A stretch of DNA of 64,000 bases from NCBI GenBank assembly GCA_020205615.1, contig CM035173.1, positions 45,947,117 to 46,011,116 of the forward strand. Direction: 5' to 3'. Below, in pieces: positions 21,561 to 34,380 of the stretch. Under the pieces are notes generated by a model. That model saw only the letters and a program-made list of their open reading frames with translations. It ran no database searches and was not told where the DNA came from. A program made the translations under genes and the position numbers. Each line of letters begins with the position of its first letter. The stretch's first letter is position 1. Source of the DNA: Panax quinquefolius (taxonomy: Eukaryota; Streptophyta; Magnoliopsida; Apiales; Araliaceae).

Positions 21561-22370
21561 GTTAGTTAATTATAAATTCTTGCGAAGTTTATACCTTACT
21601 AGATACTGGGGTTCTACCCATTCTTTTATCTCTCTCTTGCTTGCGCTCAACGTTTGAACTTGACTACGGAGAAATTAGACTTGACTTATTTATGGAGACT
21701 CAGTTAGAGAAACTTTCATTACATCCGTTGTCTAAAAAAATCTTGCTTGATTCAGTTGGCACTATCACATTACTCGTTAACCTTATTTCTATTGAGATAT
21801 TTGCTTTTGATGTGATTTTAGGGATTGATTGGTTAACTACTCATCATGCCAAATTGATTGCTTTTGTAAGGTTGTTAGTTTTCATATTCCTAAGCAACTT
21901 TGTTATTGAATTCAAGCGATCAAACCATTGTAGTCAAACATTTTCATATCAAGCCATGAAGTCATTCGTTTATTACGGATGTCAAGTTTTCTTAGTCCAT
22001 GTTATGGATTTGAATAAAGACACGTCGATTTGAATAATATTCTTGTTGTTATTGATTTTTTTCGGCGTATTTTTCGAAGAATTTCTTGGCTAACTCCCAA
22101 AGCCTCGATATTAAATTTTGTATCGAATTTGAACCCGGTACAAAACTCATTTCTAAAATCTCATATCGAATGGCTCTATTGAACTTGAGGAGTTAAAATT
22201 CAACTATAGAATTTGGTACACGAGCCTTTATCTTGTGACTTCCTTTGTGGAATTCACTGAGCGAGACTCTCTGTAGGGACGTCATATTCGATGCGATAGT
22301 AAAAGCGATAGGTGTCATTGTGACGTGCTTATCCGGGGTTGGGATATAAGTCACGATTGAGAACAACCTA
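21561..22370 (+). pseudogene. Element D protease remnant, RT deleted
   Basis: A protease-like LLDTG motif (about 21597) is followed by FDVILGIDWLTTHHAK (about 21807), the segment that precedes RT in this family. A few RT N-terminal words follow, then the sequence jumps into unrelated DNA (about 22230-22370) that is also found in element C (about 59490-59660). The conserved RT core with the FIDD site is absent. Confidence 0.7.
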
Positions 22371-24124
22371 AGTCAAGAATCGAAATACGTAGCTTTCAGG
22401 CTTAGTTGGTTATTATCGGAGATTCGTTGAAGGATATTCTCGAATTGCTATTCCATTATCGCGGTGACTCGTAGAGATACAAAATTCAATGGAGCAAGGA
22501 ATGTGGGAAGAGCTTGAAGAACTCAAGAGGAGACTCATTTCAAAGACATGTTCGACCATGCCATCCTAGAAAAGCGAACGTGGTAGTGACGTAGCGTTGA
22601 ATAAAAAGATCATATCTTGAACGAAAAGTGCGATGATGTCAAGTATACGCATAGAGCCAACTTTAATAGAAAAGTTAAGGTTGCTCAAGCCACCCAGGCC
22701 GGAGTTGATGCGTATGAAGAAGAAAGTACAAGTAGGAGCTATTCCTAAGCGAGAATTGATGAAGAAGGAATACTTGAGTCCACTCTAGACTTTGTGTTCC
22801 TAACGACTCGATTTGAAGTACAAGATTATGATGGAGGCACACAATACACCATTTACAATCCATCTGGAAGTACTAAAATGTATCGTGATCTTGACATACA
22901 TTTTGGTGGAACAATATGAAGAGAGAGATTGCAAAGTTTATCTCGATGTGTTTAACTTACCAACGTGTAAAGGCGGAGCATCTAGTACCTAAGGGTCCGT
23001 TACAACCACTTGAGATTAGGAATGGAAGTGGGAACACATTACTATGGATTTCGTTACGGGTCTTCCTACGGTTTCTCAAGGCATCAATGCTATTTGGGTT
23101 ATTGTTGATAGATTAACCAAGTCCGCTTTCATTTTTGCCGACACGGAGACTTATTCACTTGAACGTCTTGCTAGTATGTACGTAAATGAGATTGTGAGGT
23201 TGCATGGCATGCTCAGATCCATAGTTTTGGATCGTGACCCAAGATTCACTTCAAGATTTTGGGTTAGCTTGCAAAAAGCTATGGGCGCGGATTTGCGATT
23301 TAGTTCGCATACCATCCCCAAACAGACGGATAATCGAGAGGACTATTCAAACTCTTGAAGATATATTAAGACTCGTGTCCTAGACTTCAAGGGCGGTTGG
23401 GATAAGTATTTACCATTGGTAGAATTCTCCTACAACAACAATTATCAGGCAAGTATAGGTGTAGCTCCATTCGAAGCATTATATGGACGAAAATGTCGTT
23501 CTCCAATATGTTGGGATGAGGTGGGTGAAGCAACATTGTTGGGACCCGAGTTAAATACGATGACTCAGAAAAGATCCAAATGATTCGACAACGATACAAA
23601 CGACACAAGATCGACATAAAAGAGTTATGCGGATCTTCATCGAAAGGACGTGGAATTTAGTGTGGGGATCATGTATTATTGCGAAGTTGCTCCATGGAAG
23701 GGAGTTACAAGATTTGGGAAGAGAGAAAAGCTCAATCCACGATTTATTGGTCCATTTCAAATTCTTGACCGAGTAGGAAATGTAGCCTATAGACTTGCGT
23801 TACCTCAAGTATGTCTCGTGTTCATAATGTGTTTCACATATCGGTGCATTTCAGTAAATATGTGAAAGACCCGAACCACGTTATAGAGTTAGAAACCCAG
23901 GACGAGATAGCCAAAGACTTAATGTATGAGGAGGTACTGTCAAGATTTTGGATAGGAAGGAGCATGTCCCTACGCAAGAAAGGTCATACCACAAGTTAAA
24001 GTTTTGTGGAGGAATCATGCTATAGAGGAAATGACACAGGAATTGGAAACGGAAATGAAAGCGAGGTATCCTCACCTTTTCAAACACACAGTACGATACG
24101 TCAATTTCGAGGACGAAATTTCAT
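22371..24124 (+). pseudogene. Element D integrase remnant
   Basis: It starts with a VGYYRRFVEGYSRIA piece from the RT/RH connection; nearly all RNase H is missing. Integrase follows: the HNTPF and LTYQRVKAEH parts of the zinc-binding region (its CLTCQ has become CLTYQ), MDFVTGLP (first catalytic Asp, about 23044), DRDPRF (second Asp) and a damaged QTDxQSE region (third residue). The C-terminal piece has NPRFIGPFQIL and a Tekay-like tail. Several frame shifts are present. Confidence 0.75.
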
Positions 24125-24135
24125 AAGGAGGAGGT
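24125..24135 (+). other. Element D polypurine tract
   Basis: AAGGAGGAGGT, directly before the 3' LTR; primes plus-strand DNA in this family. Confidence 0.85.
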
Positions 24136-26801
24136 TGTAAGACCTCAAATTTTTTAAATAAAAGGAATTTCCTTTATTTATTATTTTGAAATAGTAAGGG
24201 TTGATTTGATTAATGTGGATAGTTAGGGGTTAAATACGCAAATATTTTAAAATAAGCAAGTGGTTATAAAATATTCATTGTTGTCGGGGAATATTCGTTT
24301 GGTCGTGGAATATTCGTCTTTGTCGAGAATATTAAATGCATGACCAAGCGCGACCATGTGTGGGCCCCATAACGGAAAGTGATTGGATGAGGAAAAGCGA
24401 CAAATATAAGTTGTTTAAAAATAATGACGTAATTATTACCGAATTAAGATCATTGGAAACCTTGGTTAAAATACGAATAATATGCGTGGTTCTTTCGATA
24501 GAAGACACCGGTATTACGCATGATATTGTTGAATTATTGATCCTTACGTAAGAAGGCACTACTCAATAATTGTTACAGTAGTTACTGTTCAATAGTTTAT
24601 TTTATTAATTCAATAATTGTTGCGTTGATATTTTATATTATTATTGTTTCAATAATTATCACTGCACAGTATTTCCCATTATCAGATCAATAATTCATAT
24701 TATTTGAATAATATTATTAGATAGCATTATTGGCAATGTCTAGAAAGTTCGGTCAAGGAGAGGTTTGGTCACCTAATTGCGCGCCAGTAAGGAGAAATTC
24801 TTATTGGAAAGCCCCTCTTTCCCAGAGCGACACGGTTGTCATAATTGTGATTCGTAATATTATTTGTGAATAATTAATTATTGATTCATATGATAAGGAA
24901 ATATTTATTTTATATGAATATAAATGATGGATTTATTTATGTGGTTATTAATGAAGGAATTAATCTTTGAGATGTTTTATTTGTATTTTGTCGGATTGGA
25001 GGTATTAAAAGATCAAATCGATTGTTATTCTGACTTTATTGTGTGAGTTATAATATTTAATCAAACCGTTGGATCGTTGTAATTTTTGGATATGTTATAC
25101 ATATATAAGTTGAGTATATGTCCACAAATTTTGAACCGTTAAAATGAGCGAATGATTTGTTATGAATTTTAAGAGGTGGTGATTAGGAAATTAGGTTATA
25201 AATGATTTTGGTGGAAAATTCTAGAATTGGTGGGCCCCACTTGTGGTTGGTGAAAAAATGTGCTGAATTTTATTTCAAATGTGGTGGGTGGGAAATAGTA
25301 GCGAGTAAAGCCATCAAAGTTTGAGTTAAGTCCGCTTTTGACGTCTGCTAACATTTTCCTATAAATAGAGGGCTAAGTTAGAATTGAAAATCACACCGTA
25401 AACAAAGTTTTCTCTCTTTCTCTCTATATTATCGAGCGTATTTTGTGAGTATTTAGATACTTTGAGAGTTCTTTGTTCAAAGACAAGTTTCATTCAAGAT
25501 CACTTTGACCTTTCCTTCCAAGAAATCTTGATTCTTTGAGGTAAGGGATATTATTTTTTTCGTAATGATATTATTTATTCAATATCATTATCTTTGAAAT
25601 ATAGTTGGAACTTTTTATCAAATTTGGAACTTTTTCATGCTTGGGGTTACTATTCATGAGTTACTATTCACGAGTTACTATTCACGAGTTACTATTCACA
25701 CAGTACTATTCATGAAGCGTGAAAATGTTTTTTTGTGGAATTTCTATCTTTTGGTGTTGGAGTTACTATTATTATTCACGATCTGCATGACTATTCATCG
25801 AAAAATAAAATTTCTTCTTTTCGTCCAAAATATCTATTCGGATACTAGCTCGATTGTATCCATGTTTTGATCATTCTTGAATTTTACACCACTATGATTA
25901 TTTTGAGGTATTTTTGAACATGGATAAAACAAAAGTACGAATCCTTAATCCTTAATCCTTAATCCTTGTCATTTTGTTTCTTTGGATTCGTTTCTTTAAA
26001 AATATTTTCATCATCCTCGGTCTTAAATGATGATATTATTGAATATCTTTGGCCCGTAGTGCAAAGATGAATGATTTCTGAAGAATATCTTTGGCCTCAG
26101 TAGTGTAAAAGATGAGCGGTGTTTAAATGAACATGACCGATGATGAATATCTTTGGCCTTTAGTGCAAAGATGAGCAGTGTTGAGATGAACATGAATGGA
26201 GATTGATGAATATCTTTGGTGCGTAGTGCAAAGATGAATATTTGATTTGAGATGAATATTGATTGATGTTACTGAGGATAAAATATTGATGATGGACCGT
26301 TAAATTCATAGATTATAGTATATTTCATTCTCTACATAACTCTTCTATGAATTATTATTTCATTGCGAATATTGATCCGAAACTTGTTGTCTATTGTATT
26401 CTATCGATTTTTCCTGTTGGAGACTAACGATAATTTGTTGTATATTATCTTAGTCATAATATTCTTTCTTGGGCTAGTTGAGCTCACCCTTTTCCTTGTT
26501 GTTCCATTTTTTCTTCTCGGGAGGCGAGAATGTAGCGAGTACTTAGTGGGTATGGAATGAAGGTTCTACAGAGAGTTGTTTAGTAGTCCTCACCATTTTG
26601 TAAAATAATGTATCAATAATTATGATGGGGATTTATTTGCGTGTGGATATTGTCTAGAAGACAATATTATATTTAAACTCACAGTATATATTGTCGTATT
26701 TCACACGATATTTGTATTATTGAAGTTGTAGTTTGCTTCTTGTACCATGTATTTGGCGACTCAGAATGGGTGTTGTGTATACCTATTTTGGGGGCGTCAC
26801 A
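24136..26801 (+). repeat. Element D 3' LTR
   Basis: Begins TGTAAGACCTC and ends GGGGGCGTCACA. Same layout as the 5' LTR: palindrome 24543-24552, block 24762-24779, TATA 25360-25367, donor GT 25541-25542, hairpin units about 26040-26235. Confidence 0.92.
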
Positions 26802-27639
26802 ATAACTGTCCCTCAATGCACTACGAGCCAATGAGGACTTTTACCACATTATATATAACATTACGGGTCATGATTATACTAAATGATCCCTGGTCATAAT
26901 CATACCAATTAACAGTCCATCTATGCATGTAATTAAGCCAAAGATGACTTTCATCACAATATAAGTATGAGGATGATGACAATGATATAAGCATTAATCA
27001 AATGAAATCAAGGATAAATATTAAAGACTTTAAATTTATCCAGAGTTTAAAAATGTCCAAATTATCAATATGATACTGCTTTGTGGAGTAAAATTCAAGA
27101 AAGATATTGTATCAAAAATAATTTGGACAGAAAAAAAGATATTTTTCGAGTGACTAGTACCCCATGAATAGTACCCTGTGAATAGTATCTCGTGAATAGT
27201 ACACCGACATAAAAAGTATCCCAAATACTCGAGTGAATAATATTTGAGTGAATAGTAACCGGGTGAATAGTAACCCGTGAATAGTACTCCGGCATGAAAA
27301 GTGCCCCGAATACCCGAGTGAATAATATTTGAGTGAATAGTAATCGGGTGAATAGTAACCCGTAAATAATAACTCATGAATAGTACTCATAAAAAGAAAA
27401 ATACAAACGAAAATGATATTTCATGACGAGTACAAAAGAAATGATATCTCATACGAGTATAATAGAATATATGAAACTGCAAATGGATTTTCACCCGCCA
27501 TGCGATAATCCACGTAGACAGATCATTTCCACAATTTAATAAAGAATGAATATGAAGGGTCATTCACCATGCATGTGGTAGTCCGCGTAGACAGGTTATT
27601 CTAACAGAATAATAAAGAATGGAATAACAATCCTTATGA

Positions 27640-27990
27640 ATATTAAATGAGAATAATATTCATACGAATACGAAAAATAATATCTCTTCAGAATATGAAA
27701 TAAATAATACCCCTTACGACTGTTGAACGAAAATAATATTCCTACGAATATTGAACGAAGATGATATTTCTTACGAATATTGAACGAAAATAATATTCAT
27801 ACGAATACAAAAAATAATATCTCTTCAGAATATGAAATAAATAACACCCCTTACGACTGTTGAACGAAAATAATATTCCTACGAATATTGAACGAAGATG
27901 ATATTTCTTACGAATATTGAACGAAAATAATATTAATAAGAATACGAAAAATAATATCTCTTCAGAATATGAAATGAATAATACCCCTTA
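27640..27990. repeat. Tandem repeat of about 125 bp in LTR2
   Basis: Units contain TTACGAATATTGAACGAA and ATAATATCTCTTCAGAATAT; about 2.5 copies. They begin right at the donor-like ACCTC at 27990 (minus strand) and run into the presumed leader intron. Confidence 0.8.
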
Positions 27991-28131
27991 CCTCAGAAGA
28001 AGACTGGATACTGGAATAGTGAAGTAGCAGACTTCTCTTCATCTTTCTCTCTATAGCTTCTCTATCTATAATTGCTCTTGTGGGTCTTAGTGAATTGGTG
28101 AGAATGAAGGAAGAATGAGCTTCTATTTATA
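27990..28131 (-). promoter_or_regulatory. LTR2 TATA box and leader splice donor
   Basis: Minus-strand TATAAATA lies at 28131-28124 and GAG|GTAAGG gives a GT at 27991-27990, about 135 nt downstream. Confidence 0.5.
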
Positions 28132-29340
28132 GGAAAATATAGTTTCGATAATTGCACGTTTTGAGGCTCGAAATATTACAATATAATACCTTCATCTTTT
28201 CTTTCATTTTTAATTTAGTAATGCAAGTATTATCAAACTTGCACCACCTCCCATAATAGTATATCATGTGAATTAATAGTACATTCATGTGAATCAATAG
28301 TTCTATACATGTGAAAAAAATAATTACAGTATAGTACCTTCATCTATACCTCCATTTTTAATTTAGTCATGCAAGTATTATCAATCTTGCACCACCTCCC
28401 CTAATAGTACATACATGTGAATCAATAGTACACACATGTGAACACATAGTTATAAGCATGTGAATTAATAGCAATTAATTGCTCATTTATCCAATTAATT
28501 ACCCGATTGGTCAATATAACTTCCAGACATCAATTATTATTGAAATAAATATCGATTTCCACTAACACTAATAATCCCAACACAATGGAACTATCAATTT
28601 CATCTTTAATCAACACGAACTTATTCATCATTAATATTATAACTCACAATATTTAACAATCAGGTCGTTCCCAGGAAAGAGGGGGCTTTTCAATAAGGAT
28701 TTCTCCCTATTGGCGCGCAATTAGGTGACCAAACCTTTTCTCGACAGAATTTTCTAGACATCGTTAATATTGCAAATAATAATATGAATAACTTTGTCGT
28801 CTTAATTATTGATTTAATAATATAAAATATTATCCAGATGATACTGTGACAATAATTGAATCAATAATATGAGAGATATGATGTAGCAATTACTGTAGTA
28901 ATAATTGAGTATAACTGAGTGACTTCTTATGTAAGTATCAATAATCAATACCATGTGCTACTACGCAACCACGTGTATTACTGTACTTTTACTACCGGGT
29001 AGTTCAACAGTTTAACAATAAAACTTTTGCCGTTATTTTTATAAAAAGATAATTCTGTCGTTTTCTAAATACGACAATACTTCTATTGTGGGGTCACCAA
29101 TGATTGTGCCGTTGTACGAATATTCCCTGTTAAAACGAATATTTCCCGACACAACGAATATTTTATATCAACTTGCTTTCTTTGCAAAAGTTTTAAATAT
29201 CACCCTTAACTTTAACCTTTTATCAATTTAACCATTTACTAAATAGAATAATAATTATAGGAAAATTGAATATTTTCATTTCATAAAATTCGGAGTCTTA
29301 CATTATTTCTTACGAATACTGAACAAAAATAAAATCCCTT

Positions 29341-29515
29341 ACCTTAAAAAGAAGAGTATTCCGACTGGTAGGGCGTGGATATTCTTGAAGAAAACTCATA
29401 CTGTTTTCTATTCTCAAAGCTTCCGTAAACTCTAAAAAAATACACTCAATATTATAGAAGAAGAATTCTCTGATTCTGGTGTGATTCTCAATTCTAACTA
29501 AGCATCCTATTTATA
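29341..29515 (-). promoter_or_regulatory. LTR1 TATA box and leader splice donor
   Basis: Minus-strand TATAAATA lies at 29515-29508 and AAG|GTAAGG gives a GT at 29342-29341. LTR2 is inserted about 35 bp downstream of this donor. Confidence 0.5.
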
Positions 29516-29673
29516 GGAGAATGGAAAGGATACTATTTGAATTTTTAGAATCACGGACCAATAGTAACGAATTCACGGGCACTGTAATCAGAAGAATTTT
29601 TTTTTAATTCACTATGCAAACACTATGCATAATAAAATATAATATATTCTATTTTTCATAGAAAATAAAACTT

Positions 29674-29712
<39 letters not shown>

Positions 29713-31769
29713 CAACCTCCCGTGACTTTGCTAAATCTCTCCCCTGACATTTCATTTCTCCAACATGTGGGCCCCACCTGACCCACTCGTGGCCCCCACC
29801 ACTTATATATATATATATATATATATATATTGAATAACTTTCTACCGATTATTTTGAAAAATGAGTAAATGGGGGTTCATAAAATAAGCAAAATTTACAT
29901 CAAATACTTCATAAAAATCCCCTTAATATTTTTAATAACATTTATTCATTATTATTATAACTCGCAATATTAACAACCAGATCGTTCCTAGGAAAGAGGG
30001 GGTTTCCGATAAGAATTTCTCCCTATTGGTGCACAATTAGGTGACCAAACCCCTTTCCCCGACAGAACTTTCTAGACATTGTTAATTATAAAAATAATAA
30101 TATGAACAACTTGTCATCTGAATTATTGATTTAATAATATAAAATAATTTAACAACGTGAGATACTATACAACAATTACTATAGCAATAATTGAATAAAA
30201 CTGAGTGACTTCTCACGTAAGCATTAATAATCAATACCGTGTGCTACTATGCAACCACGCGTATTACTGTACTTTTACCGTCTGGTATTTCAACAGCTTA
30301 ACGGTAAAATTTTTGCCGTTATTTTTATAAAAAGATATTTATGTCGTTTTCTCATTTCGACAATAATTCCGTTATGGGGTCCACCAATGATTGTGCTGTC
30401 GTACGAATATTTCCTATTAAAACGAATATTTCTCGACTAATCGAATATTATATAACAACTTGTTTACTTTGCAAAATTTATAAATATTACCCACAACTAT
30501 AACATTATAACAAATTCATACTTTAATATTCAAAAATGATATTTATAGAAAAATTCATCTTTATTCATAAAAGTTGGGGTCTTACATTATTTATGAGGAA
30601 TTTAAATCCATCGACATTAAGCTAATTTCGACGGATTATTACGTCGACAATAAGTCCGTCAAATTTATTATATCCTCGATGGAATTCCATCGAAACTAAG
30701 CCCCCTCATTGGCGCCAATTTTTCCCGCTAACGCGATTATTAATTAAGTTCGACGAAATATGGGTTAAACTCGACGTAATAGTACGTAGAAAATAATTAA
30801 AAGCGACAGAATTCCGTCAAGATTATTCATTTTTTTAATCAAGCGAACCAACAACCCTACTCACTTTTCATTCTTTGTCATTCCTCTATTCTCTTATTAG
30901 CAGCGATAGAGTCCCAACTTCTTCTCCTTCTCATCTCCTCCATATTTCTTCCGTTAAAATCGTTTCAAATGTTCTTGCAAATATTTTTCATCTATTTGTA
31001 AGCCTTATTTAGGTTTAAACTCTCAAATTTGGTACAAAGATAAACCCATTTGAGGAGGTGAATCCGGCTGGGGTCAACTGCGGTAGTGTCGGCGACGACT
31101 GCATGGTACCTCTACCTATTGTCTTCTTCTTCCTCCATAATTAAGTACCTTCAATTTATAGGTTTAGGGTTTAATTTTTTTGCAGTTAGGTTTAAGAATT
31201 CCTAAATTGTTGTTAGCCCTAAATTGAAGAAATAAAATTATTATTTGTTATATGGTTTAGGATGTATAAAGGCACCTACTGTTATATACTGAAGGTTTAA
31301 TTTAGTATTTTTATAAGTTTTGTTTGAACCTGAGCAGTGGGTATTGGGAAAATTTTCAACAATTATTGTTTTGTTTTGAGTTTAATTTGATGACACACTG
31401 ATCATGTTCATTGTTCTTGTTCATGTTAATGGAAAAAATTTCAAAAGATTGTTTTGGCTGAGCTGCTTAATTTGTTGCTCTTGTTCATGTCATTGTTAGT
31501 GTAATTTGAATATATTATAAACTGAATGTTCATATATGTTAGTTTAATTGAATGTTTGGAGATAACACAAGCTTGATTGTTGAATTTGTTAGTTTAGTAT
31601 TGGTATTGGTAATGGTATATGAATTGTCATATTTGCTATTTTTGACAAAATTCCCTACGAAATTTCTGTCATAATTATGCATTTGCAAAATTTATGGGCC
31701 CAACATGTATTTATGTATTATTTAATTAGTTTTCAAATATTAAAATAAACTAAGTAACATTTACTTATT

Positions 31770-32400
31770 TTCTTACTACTAAAATCAATTAATTGACATA
31801 AAATAAAATAATTTAATGAAAATAAATTTAATAATATAGTATAATGTAATACAAAATAAAATAAAAAAGAAAATAAATTTAATTTAATAAATAAAATAAA
31901 TTTAATAAAATATAATTAAAAATTAGATAATGAAATAAAATAAAATATATTTAATAAAATAAATTTAATTGAATATAATTTAAATTAATTAATTTGATAA
32001 AACAAAACACAAAATTATTAAAAATTATATAATATAATATAATTCAATATAAAATAAAATATTCGAAAAAAATAAAATCAAAGCTAATAAAATAAATTAA
32101 AATAACATAACATAAAATAAAATAAAATAAATTATAGCTAACTAAATTAACATAAAATAAAATAATAAACATAAAATAATAAACTAAGTAGCATTTGATT
32201 AGTTTTCTACAATTAAAATAAACCTGAATAAGTAGTCTCCATATTTAGTAAATAAAATAAAATATAATAAATTATATTTAATTAAGTAATATACGATAAC
32301 ATAAAATAAATTATAGCTAACTAAATTAACAAAAAACAATTGAAATAAACTAAGTAACATTTGCTTAGTTTTTCACAATTAAAATAAAATAAGTACTATA
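31770..32400. repeat. AT-rich low-complexity DNA (AAATAAAAT-like)
   Basis: Dense AAATAAAAT and TTAATTAA words with no coding signal; probably intron or spacer of the CACTA relic. Confidence 0.7.
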
Positions 32401-32894
32401 TGTATATATACATATATATCGCATCTTATACTGGAACTTAGAAACTCATTTGACGATTATAAGTGAATGTCGAATAATAGTTCCCATATTCAAATAATAG
32501 TTATCATAAACTGAGTAACATTTACTTAGTTTATCATTGAAAAAATAAACTGAGTAATATGTGCTTAGTTTTCTACAATTACAATAAACTGCATATATAC
32601 ATTTGCATGTAGTATAGTTTAAAGCTTAGAAACCCGTTTGATATTCACTCATTAGGAGTGAATGTTGAATACTCCTCAGTTTAGGACTGTTACTGGATGT
32701 TATATCTCTCACTTAGGCCGGTGTCTATTCACATGGTACATTGGACTTCTTTTTTTGAGGATTTTGCAGCTGGTGTCTCTACATGTTCTCCAAGTGCATA
32801 CTTAGACTAAGTTGTATTGGTCTATTTCGTGTACTTGGAGAACATGGGGAGGTGCTGCTGATTTTTTCTTAAAATAGAAGAAACGTGCTCAAGA

Positions 32895-33494
32895 TTGACA
32901 CTAGTGAGGAGACGCATCCAGGAACGGGATAGAAGCCTAACCCTTGTAGAGTGGAGATATATATTAGGAAAACTAAATTCATGCATGGACCACATTCATG
33001 AATATTTTTGTTCTAATTGGGTATTTTCTTCAATTAAACATGAGGTTGACATCTCTGACATAGACGGCGACACTGTTATTATTGCACACATCTCAAATAA
33101 TTATGCCGACTGGTTGTACAAGATGTGGCAAAGAACAACCCGGACAGTTGAAGAGCAGCCCGAGACTACTATACGAGATCATCAGCCGTCGGGCGTATCA
33201 GATACAACATGGGTTGCCATGTGTACGTACTGGGATGATGTTGCCTTCAAGACAAAGTCCGAGCAGATGAAGAAGAATCGAGGCCAACTCCGGATTGTAC
33301 ATACTTCTGGATTGCAGTCGTTTCAGGAGGTTAAGTCGGTATGTATTTATATTTAGTTTAGTTTAATATTGTTGGGATCTATAGTAAGGTAATGTGATAT
33401 TAATTAATGTATGATTTAGGCCATGCGGAGCAGCTTGGGTCGGCCTCCTACTGTGTTCGAGTTTTGGGATAAATTTCATACGCCGAATGCGTCG
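32895..33494 (+). pseudogene. CACTA accessory transposase exons (Transposase_24-like), truncated
   Basis: The first piece, 32895-33338, ends at donor TCG|GTATGT; after an 81-bp intron (acceptor TTTAG|GCC) a second piece runs 33420-33494, both in phase 0. Family signs: TTWVAMCTYWD, MKKNRGQ, HTSGLQSFQE, then LGRPPTVFEFWDKFHT, matching the order of a charged KxxR/NR box, an HTxGSxSF box and a GRxPTxxEvF box in plant Ptta/En/Spm proteins. The frame stops where element A begins. The true start lies in an upstream exon not identified: this frame opens at TTG. Confidence 0.7.
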
Positions 33495-34028
33495 ACTGTA
33501 AGAACCGTGAATTTCATGAATAAATAATTACTTTGATATAATAAGAAAATTAAATATTTATTTGAATATAAATAATGATGTTGTGTAAGATGAGTAATTC
33601 AATTTATTCGAATTGAATTTATAAGAATTGAGAAAAAGGTGAAGTAATGATGAGAATTGTGAAATGCCTTGTGTGGCATGAGAATGAAAATTTGAATGGT
33701 TTAATTAAGGAATGAATAAATTGAGAAGTGAATAATTAATTAATATTATATTATTAATTAATTTTTATTGTGAATATTAGAATAATAATGAGTAAAGTAA
33801 TTTACATAATTAGAATTATATTATTCATTTAATTGCTATGTGCAAGATATGTGATAGTTCCTACATTAAAAAGAAAGTGTAGTGTGACACTTTAAGATAA
33901 CTATACAATATATAAACTATATAGTAAAGTGGAAGAAATTATAAGTAACATAAATAATTGCTTATGGACAATAAGTATGTGTGAAAACATTAAAGATGTG
34001 CTATATCAAAGAATTACAATTATTTCAA

Positions 34029-34380
34029 CACTACAACAAAAAGGCTTATCAGCGACTGTCTATCAGCGACTGCATATGGTCGCAAATGAGTATCAGCGAC
34101 TACATACGGTCGCTGAAAGTAGACGCAGATAATCTGGTCGCTGGATGGACGTTACCGACCAACAATAGCGACCGATTTCTCAACGACCGCCATCAGCGAC
34201 CGAATCCGTCGCTATTCTGACTCATGCTGAGTCATTTTTCAGCCATGACGTGGCACACGTGTCCAAATTAGCGACCAAATTCACGGGCGGTCGCTACTGT
34301 CGGTCGCTAATATTACTATTTGCGACCGATAGTGCGGTTGTTGATATTTTTGGTCGTTGTTAGAGCATTTTCTTGTAGTG
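34029..34380. mobile_element. CACTA-type MITE with GCGAC repeats
   Basis: The ends read CACTACAACAAAAAGGC and (reverse complement of the right end) CACTACAAGAAAATGCTC, flanked by CAA on both sides (34026-34028; 34381-34383), the 3-bp duplication of CACTA elements. The 352-bp interior has many AGCGAC/GTCGCT words, the subterminal repeats of this class. It has no coding capacity. Confidence 0.9.

Larger units (their letters stand above)
17420..26801 (+). mobile_element. Element D: complete but defective Ty3/gypsy retrotransposon
   Basis: A 9.4-kb element with two long LTRs (17420-20135, 24136-26801), an initiator-Met primer site, a purine tract and TSD ATAAC on both sides (17415-17419; 26802-26806). 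The internal part is only 4.0 kb. It keeps gag, protease and integrase pieces but lacks RT and RNase H, so it could move only with proteins from a relative such as B. It is the innermost layer of the left nest, on the opposite strand to LTR1 and LTR2. The two LTRs are very similar apart from many small indels. Confidence 0.93.
16791..29302 (-). mobile_element. Solo LTR2 (Ty3/gypsy), minus strand, split by element D
   Basis: Ends are TGTGATGCCCCC (16791) and GGAGTCTTACA (29302), flanked by TTATT (16786-16790; 29303-29307). Pieces 16791-17419 and 26807-29302 total about 3.1 kb, longer than LTR1 because of internal tandem repeats: GTGAATAGTA-type units (27155-27390) and a unit of about 125 bp (27640-27990). 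It carries no internal coding region, so it is a solo LTR. It is related to LTR1 along its length. Confidence 0.9.
15487..30586 (-). mobile_element. Solo LTR1 (Ty3/gypsy), minus strand, split by nested insertions
   Basis: The right end reads GGGGTCTTACA (5' end of the LTR on the minus strand, 30586) and the left end TGTGACGCCCCC (15487). Both sides are flanked by TTATT (15482-15486; 30587-30591), proving one insertion event. The two pieces, 15487-16790 and 29308-30586, total about 2.58 kb. There is no internal region, so this is a solo LTR left by LTR-LTR recombination, later hit by LTR2 near its leader region. TA microsatellites lie at about 29680-29708 and 29806-29830. Confidence 0.9.
30592..33496 (+). 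mobile_element. CACTA (En/Spm) transposon relic
   Basis: Two exons with similarity to the plant CACTA accessory transposase family (Transposase_24) lie at the right end. Further left are short CGACGGA/TCCGTCGA-type inverted words (30610-30800), common in CACTA subterminal regions, then an exon/intron-like stretch and AT-rich DNA. The left part continues before LTR1 (the last bases before 15482), but no terminal CACTA repeat was fixed. Element A interrupts it at 33497, so its right end is outside the window. Confidence 0.6.

Noticed and set aside
27036..27390. Minus-strand frames rich in TIH and FTGYYS
   Set aside because: Translations of GTGAATAGTA-type repeats in LTR2 in three frames.
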